64,000 bases of DNA from positions 26,089 through 90,088 of the forward strand of contig PQAM01000012.1 of assembly GCA_003104975.1 (NCBI GenBank). The letters are read 5' to 3'. The position numbers and the translations under genes were made by a program. The stretch comes from Candidatus Methylomirabilota bacterium. GTDB taxonomy: Bacteria; Methylomirabilota; Methylomirabilia; Methylomirabilales; Methylomirabilaceae. Shown here piece after piece: positions 59,634-64,000 of the stretch (position 1 is the first letter of the stretch; each line of letters opens with the position of its first letter). The notes beneath the pieces were generated by a model. It did no database searches and was not told where the DNA came from. It saw only the letters and a program-made list of their open reading frames with translations.

Positions 59634-62174
59634 CACTGCCGAGCCGAGCAGCTTCTTTAGATCGTCTCGCCAGTCGCGATCCGCGTATTCGCCCTCGTCC
59701 AGGACTTGAAAACGGAAGGTCTCATCCCGGAAGTCTTCCGCGAGTTTTTGCCAGGGGACTTTGTATCCGACCTGCTCAAAATAACGGCCCACTTTCTGCT
59801 TGTAGTTGGTATCTTCGTTTCCTTTGAGATGCTTGCCCTTGCTTTCGACCACAACCACCGAGGCGACCGGCTTTTTATTGTGGCCCTGTTGAACGACGAA
59901 ATCCGGATAGATTTTATTCCGCTTGTACCCTTGGATTGAGAAGCACTGCGCGCCAACGAGATTTCGATACCACCACAGGACTTCGGGATGTCTGTCGAGG
60001 TACAGCGCAACTGACTTTTCGTAGTCGTTGAGGTCATCCGGCACGTAATCGAAGAGGGACCGTTGGACCGGCTCGTGGTCGTCATGGATCAGCCTCTTTG
60101 TTCCCCGAATCTCGATCTTCGGTGGAATTTCAAATCGCCCTTCGACACATTCGAGATAGAAGCCGAGTCGTTTATTCTTGAATAGCGCCTCAAACGCTTC
60201 TTGGGTTTGGTGGTCCGTCCCGCGCTCGATTAGCCCCCTAATCTTTTCACGCACCTCAAACTTGACCAGCCCTAATCGACCTGAAAGCTCCGGGGTGAGT
60301 TGGTGCAAACGCTCAGTGACCCGATCCACGATCTCTCGTAGCTGCTTCTGGCTGAAGTAATCAAACGGCAGGCTGGCTACCAACCAAGCCTTCACCTGTT
60401 CATCGGTCTCAGGAGTCGCCGATTCGCGTTCCGCCACACGCTCCAGATCATCTTGTTCCAGGGTCAGCCGATAGATGGAATCCCTTGCGGCTTCCAGCGC
60501 CGCCGCCATGTTCCAGTCTATGTCGGCATAATCGAATCGTGTCACATCGACTTGGCTGAGTAAATGCCGGAAATAGTCGAGGACATCGTACTTGTCTCCG
60601 TGCTTGACGCAAAAGCGAGGGAGATAGATCTTGCCCTCGAACTCCCGATAATAACGGCGGAATTCTTCACGAATGCCGGCCACGCGCTTCTGCCCGGCCT
60701 TGCCGTCGTCGGCGCTGCGGTCAACGACACTCGCCGCGTCGCCTTCGTAGCCCTCCTGTTCCAGCGCCTTCTTGACCTCACGGGAAATATCCTCCGCCTT
60801 TCGTTTTGCGCAGAACACATAGCTCTCGTTCAACTCGTCGAACGGCGTCCTCTCTACATAAGGTTGTCGAAGCACCCGCCCTACCAGTTGCGTCATACTC
60901 TGCTGGCTGCCAGTGTTATTGAGCGAAACCAGAATGTAGGCAAACGGGCAATCCCATCCCTCTTGTAAGGCCGCCTTGGTGATGATCCATTCCACAGGGC
61001 AGCCTTCGGCCAGGAGGTCCATATCCTCGATATCGTTCTTATCTGAAGTCTTTATCGCGATGGCCGATTCATGGACGCCCTCCCTCTGCATCAGGTATTC
61101 CTTCACGTCTTCGCTGTGAACGAGGCCGGTGTCCCGCTGATCCTCCCCTGTCCGCTCGACCTGAACCAGTACGATCGGGCGAATGAGCTTCTCGGTTGCC
61201 CTGTAGTGCTGCTCCGCCAGCTTCGTCAAGCGCTCCCGCTTTTCCCGCGCCTGCGTCAGGCAGTTCTTCCAGGATGGCTGGTTGGAATTTGCGATGTTGA
61301 TCGGCAACTTAATCATCTGTTCTTCAAGTAATTCCTTACCGGTTACCCGAACCAGGACGTTGGCATCCTTATGCGGTGTAGCCGACAGTTCCACCACAAT
61401 TGAGGCATTGAATCCCTCGATGGTCTTACGAGCCAGGTCGCTGGTGGCCTTGTGCCCTTCGTCCAAGATGACCGCCGGCTCATAAAGACGGACTAAGTTG
61501 CCGAGCGAAGTCTTGACCAATCCCCCATCACGCCCATCCTCATCTCCAAGCATGTCCAGATTCAGAAACCGGCTCTTCAGCGCCTTGTGCTGTTCAGGAT
61601 CGTTCTCAGGTGGGAAATGCTGGACGATGTTGCCCCCGCTATCCCGAAAAAACTTGAGCTGCTCACGCGTCTCGCGGTTGGTGCTGGCGAGTTTCAGGAG
61701 GAGGATGTTCAGGTTGCTGTGAAGCTGCCCTGGCGTCAGGCGGAAAATCTCGTGTTTTTCCCACACCTCAATACGGCGTGACAGCGCAAACTCCAATGAT
61801 TCGCGATAGAAGTGTCTGCGGTCACGAAGCGCCTTAAGGGTATCTTTATAGATCTGATCACTGGGAACCACCCACAGCACCAACCCGGAACCGTTGCGGT
61901 TTTTCAGAATGGTTTGATAGACGAGGCCAAGGATCTGAGTAGCCAGTAAAGTCTTGCCGCCGCCGGTGGGCACTTTGATGCAAAATGTGGGGAGGTCCTT
62001 CCCGAGGCCGTTCTTGCGCGGATGATAGTCTCCTTTGATGAAGAACTGTCGCTTGGCATCGTCCCAAGCCCCAAGTGATGCATACCTGTTACCGGCTGCC
62101 TGCTGAGCCGCCAGCGCCTCCAGAAACAGCTTCACCTCCCGAATGACTCGCTCCTGGTAACGCTTCAGTTGCAT
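59631..62174 (-). CDS. Type III restriction enzyme, Res subunit
   Basis: 847 residues. Superfamily 2 ATPase with PTGGGKT (69-75), ILDEGHKA, SATPHKD and the motif VI QLVGRVLRQPYVE. A C-terminal PD-(D/E)XK nuclease shows YPDFVVQQ followed by VVVVESKGKHL (about 765-790). It needs the Mod subunit for target recognition and cuts after ATP-driven encounter of two sites. It follows mod by 10 bases. All key motifs are intact. Confidence 0.92.
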   Translation of the reverse strand: MQLKRYQERVIREVKLFLEALAAQQAAGNRYASLGAWDDAKRQFFIKGDYHPRKNGLGKDLPTFCIKVPTGGGKTLLATQILGLVYQTILKNRNGSGLVLWVVPSDQIYKDTLKALRDRRHFYRESLEFALSRRIEVWEKHEIFRLTPGQLHSNLNILLLKLASTNRETREQLKFFRDSGGNIVQHFPPENDPEQHKALKSRFLNLDMLGDEDGRDGGLVKTSLGNLVRLYEPAVILDEGHKATSDLARKTIEGFNASIVVELSATPHKDANVLVRVTGKELLEEQMIKLPINIANSNQPSWKNCLTQAREKRERLTKLAEQHYRATEKLIRPIVLVQVERTGEDQRDTGLVHSEDVKEYLMQREGVHESAIAIKTSDKNDIEDMDLLAEGCPVEWIITKAALQEGWDCPFAYILVSLNNTGSQQSMTQLVGRVLRQPYVERTPFDELNESYVFCAKRKAEDISREVKKALEQEGYEGDAASVVDRSADDGKAGQKRVAGIREEFRRYYREFEGKIYLPRFCVKHGDKYDVLDYFRHLLSQVDVTRFDYADIDWNMAAALEAARDSIYRLTLEQDDLERVAERESATPETDEQVKAWLVASLPFDYFSQKQLREIVDRVTERLHQLTPELSGRLGLVKFEVREKIRGLIERGTDHQTQEAFEALFKNKRLGFYLECVEGRFEIPPKIEIRGTKRLIHDDHEPVQRSLFDYVPDDLNDYEKSVALYLDRHPEVLWWYRNLVGAQCFSIQGYKRNKIYPDFVVQQGHNKKPVASVVVVESKGKHLKGNEDTNYKQKVGRYFEQVGYKVPWQKLAEDFRDETFRFQVLDEGEYADRDWRDDLKKLLGSAV

Positions 62175-62184
62175 GAGAGAAGTA

Positions 62185-63864
62185 TCACTTTAGGTTGAAT
62201 GGGACGATCATCGGCCGTACCGTCCGCCTCGTTGCTTGCTCAAACTTCGCCAGGTCGTCACGGTGGACCCATATTTTCTCACAGTACACCACCACGTTCC
62301 TATTCTTCTCCGTCTTATCGAGACCCTTGAGCCACTCCATGTCCAACCGGCGGTCTGCCTGACCGTCGGGCGTATAGAGCAGATAGTAGCTGGTCCCGTG
62401 ATGTTCGCCGATCTTCCCGCTCTTCTCGTTCATCATCTTCCGCTCAAAATCCCGGCTCGTCTCCGTATAGAAGATGTACTTGGCCAACTCCTCATAGGCC
62501 GGCAACTGCTTGCCCCAATCGCGGTATTCCCCGAAGAGCGGCTTGCCGACACGGGCATAGGTGAAGGAACCGCCGAGACCTGCTACCTTTTCTCGACTCG
62601 TTTTCCCCCTCGCTCCTCGTTTTGTATAAGCGTACCCTTCAATGACCCTTTTCGTGCGTTCGGCTGTGATCATTCTGCAAATGTTAAGTTTTTCCTTTTC
62701 ATGGTCCTTTGTATCGTAAGGAATCTGGACAAGGATAAACTTGCGCCTCCCGCCGTCGTCTTTGTTAATTTCCAAAACAGCGTGTGCGGTTGTACCACTG
62801 CCAGCGAAGGAATCCAAAACCAAATCGTCCGCTGATGTCGCAATCTGCAAGATGCGTTTTATCAACGCGACTGGCTTGGGTGTCGTGAATACTTCCATGC
62901 CGGAAAGGATCTGAAGGTATTCCTGTTTTGCTTCTTGAGTATGTCCAACGTCATCGTAATCCCACACTGTCTGAGGAATTAACCCCTCTTGAACCTCAGA
63001 AAGGAATCTTTTAATCCGAGGAACATTGTTGCCGTCCTCCCCCCACCAAATTCGTCCGTCCGCATCCATCTCCCAAAGCGTTTCTTCAGGCATCCGCCAG
63101 TAACTTCCGCCCGGCGGCCCCTTAATTACCCGTCCGCCCGGACAAGTAATCGAATACCGGCCCTTACTGTAATAGTTGCGGGCATCCAGTCCACCGGACC
63201 GCCATGGGCCTCTTGGATCATTGTCGGGGTTCGTATAATCAGCTTCTTGATCGGCCGTTCTCGGAAGCAAGTTGCGGTTCCATTCGCTTGCTTTTCTTGC
63301 GAAACAGAGAATGTAATCGTGACTCATTGAAAGGTGCTTGGACTGTTTAGGCCCGGTACTGTTTCGCCAAACGATTGTTGCTATGAAATTTTCTGGACCG
63401 AACACCTCTTCCATCAGCATCCGTAGGTGTGCAAGTTCGTCGTCGCCGATACTCACGAAGATCGCTCCGTCGTCACGAAGTAATTCCTTCAATAGCTGGA
63501 GGCGCGGGTACATCATACAGCACCACTTATCGTGGCGGGTAGCGTCCTCTCCTTCTTTGCCGACCGTCTGGCCGATCCACTCCTTGAACTGTGGTTGGGT
63601 GAGATTGTCGTTATAAACCCACCCCTCGTTGCCGGTATTGTACGGGGGATCGATGTAAATGCACTTGATCCGTCCTGCGTGAGTCGGAAGCAGCGCCTTG
63701 AGCGCGATGAGATTGTCGCCTTCGATGATTAGGTTGCCATCAAGCCCTAGTTTCTCGCCCTTCCCTAGAACTGACAGGGCGGCATCGAACTCCAGGGTAT
63801 GATGCGAGACTGTGTGGTGATAGCACTCAATCGCCGTCTTCCCTTTGAACTGCAACACCGGCAT
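62185..63864 (-). CDS. Type III DNA methyltransferase, Mod subunit
   Basis: 559 residues. Beta-class adenine-N6 methyltransferase order: DPPYNTG at 72-78 before the SAM-binding DSFAGSGTTA near residue 350, with the target-recognition region between. It modifies and recognises the asymmetric site for the complex. Base composition looks more AT-rich than the flanking housekeeping genes, suggesting transfer. First gene of mod-res. Confidence 0.92.
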   Translation of the reverse strand: MPVLQFKGKTAIECYHHTVSHHTLEFDAALSVLGKGEKLGLDGNLIIEGDNLIALKALLPTHAGRIKCIYIDPPYNTGNEGWVYNDNLTQPQFKEWIGQTVGKEGEDATRHDKWCCMMYPRLQLLKELLRDDGAIFVSIGDDELAHLRMLMEEVFGPENFIATIVWRNSTGPKQSKHLSMSHDYILCFARKASEWNRNLLPRTADQEADYTNPDNDPRGPWRSGGLDARNYYSKGRYSITCPGGRVIKGPPGGSYWRMPEETLWEMDADGRIWWGEDGNNVPRIKRFLSEVQEGLIPQTVWDYDDVGHTQEAKQEYLQILSGMEVFTTPKPVALIKRILQIATSADDLVLDSFAGSGTTAHAVLEINKDDGGRRKFILVQIPYDTKDHEKEKLNICRMITAERTKRVIEGYAYTKRGARGKTSREKVAGLGGSFTYARVGKPLFGEYRDWGKQLPAYEELAKYIFYTETSRDFERKMMNEKSGKIGEHHGTSYYLLYTPDGQADRRLDMEWLKGLDKTEKNRNVVVYCEKIWVHRDDLAKFEQATRRTVRPMIVPFNLK

Positions 63865-63905
63865 CTTTCTTCACGCTCCTATAAATTTGCTGGGAGGATG
63901 GGTGC

Positions 63906-63935
63906 AAACTAGACCAGAGCCAACTAATGCGTCAA
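63906..63935 (-). promoter_or_regulatory. Candidate promoter for mod-res
   Basis: Minus strand TTGACG (63930-63935), 18-base spacer, TAGTTT (63906-63911), about 40 bases before the mod ATG; AGGAG lies 12 bases before the start codon. Confidence 0.35.
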
Positions 63936-64000
63936 GCAAAAACAAAAGGCTCAGAACTCTTCCGAAGTTGAGACCCATCTGACCTTCCCCCGGTTTCCTG

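Noticed and set aside
1..64000. tRNA genes, rRNA genes and CRISPR arrays
   Set aside because: No T-arm/anticodon pattern, rRNA core sequence or regularly spaced repeat was found on either strand by eye.

Overview
The window is a GC-rich, gene-dense stretch of a bacterial chromosome from a Gram-negative organism: there is a lipopolysaccharide-independent but clearly outer-envelope-style set of lipoproteins, a proton-pumping pyrophosphatase, a monohaem cytochrome c and peptidoglycan-recycling genes. Gene order and protein style remind me of the NC10 group (Candidatus Methylomirabilis and relatives). That is an inference from memory, not something the sequence proves. No rRNA, tRNA, CRISPR array, prophage or intact insertion sequence was seen.

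Layout. 0-1.2 kb is a decaying margin: the 3' end of a secreted-type protein gene, a HAF-repeat remnant and a broken LuxR-type regulator remnant. 1.2-6.6 kb is rnc-smc-ftsY. 6.7-9.5 kb holds a kexin-like S8 protease and, in a separate upstream gene, what looks like its pro-domain. 9.6-13.8 kb is ribD-ribE-ribBA-ribH-nusB. 13.8-20.5 kb (minus strand) is a complete fatty-acid/phospholipid initiation operon, yceD-rpmF-plsX-fabH-fabD-fabG-acpP-fabF. 20.5-23.4 kb is sucC-sucD-ndk. 23.5-28.8 kb carries a helicase-exonuclease fusion, a PmtA-like methyltransferase, a secreted bifunctional-nuclease-domain protein, an M28 peptidase and a stand-alone Lrp ligand-binding domain.

29-34 kb is an envelope region of Tyr/Gly-rich secreted proteins, lipoproteins, an exosortase-associated TIGR04073-type protein and a mannose-1-phosphate guanylyltransferase-like enzyme. 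34-44 kb contains peptidases and cell-wall recycling functions (anmK, SIS protein, D-aminoacylase, C26 amidotransferase, nagZ). 44-50.5 kb (minus) has a methyltransferase, cytochrome c, radC, and an atypical Nramp transporter downstream of a membrane-less MgtE-type sensor protein. 50.7-57.5 kb has an MFS transporter, hppA, purF and an AlaC-type aminotransferase.

57.5-64 kb is an accessory island: a dense cluster of palindromic and terminal-inverted-repeat elements, a DUF5615/DUF433 toxin-antitoxin pair lying between two diverged copies of a long direct repeat, and a complete type III restriction-modification pair. The most interesting signals are the split protease/pro-domain pair, the Nramp plus MgtE-sensor pairing, the helicase-DEDDy nuclease fusion, and the repeat-bounded toxin-antitoxin unit.
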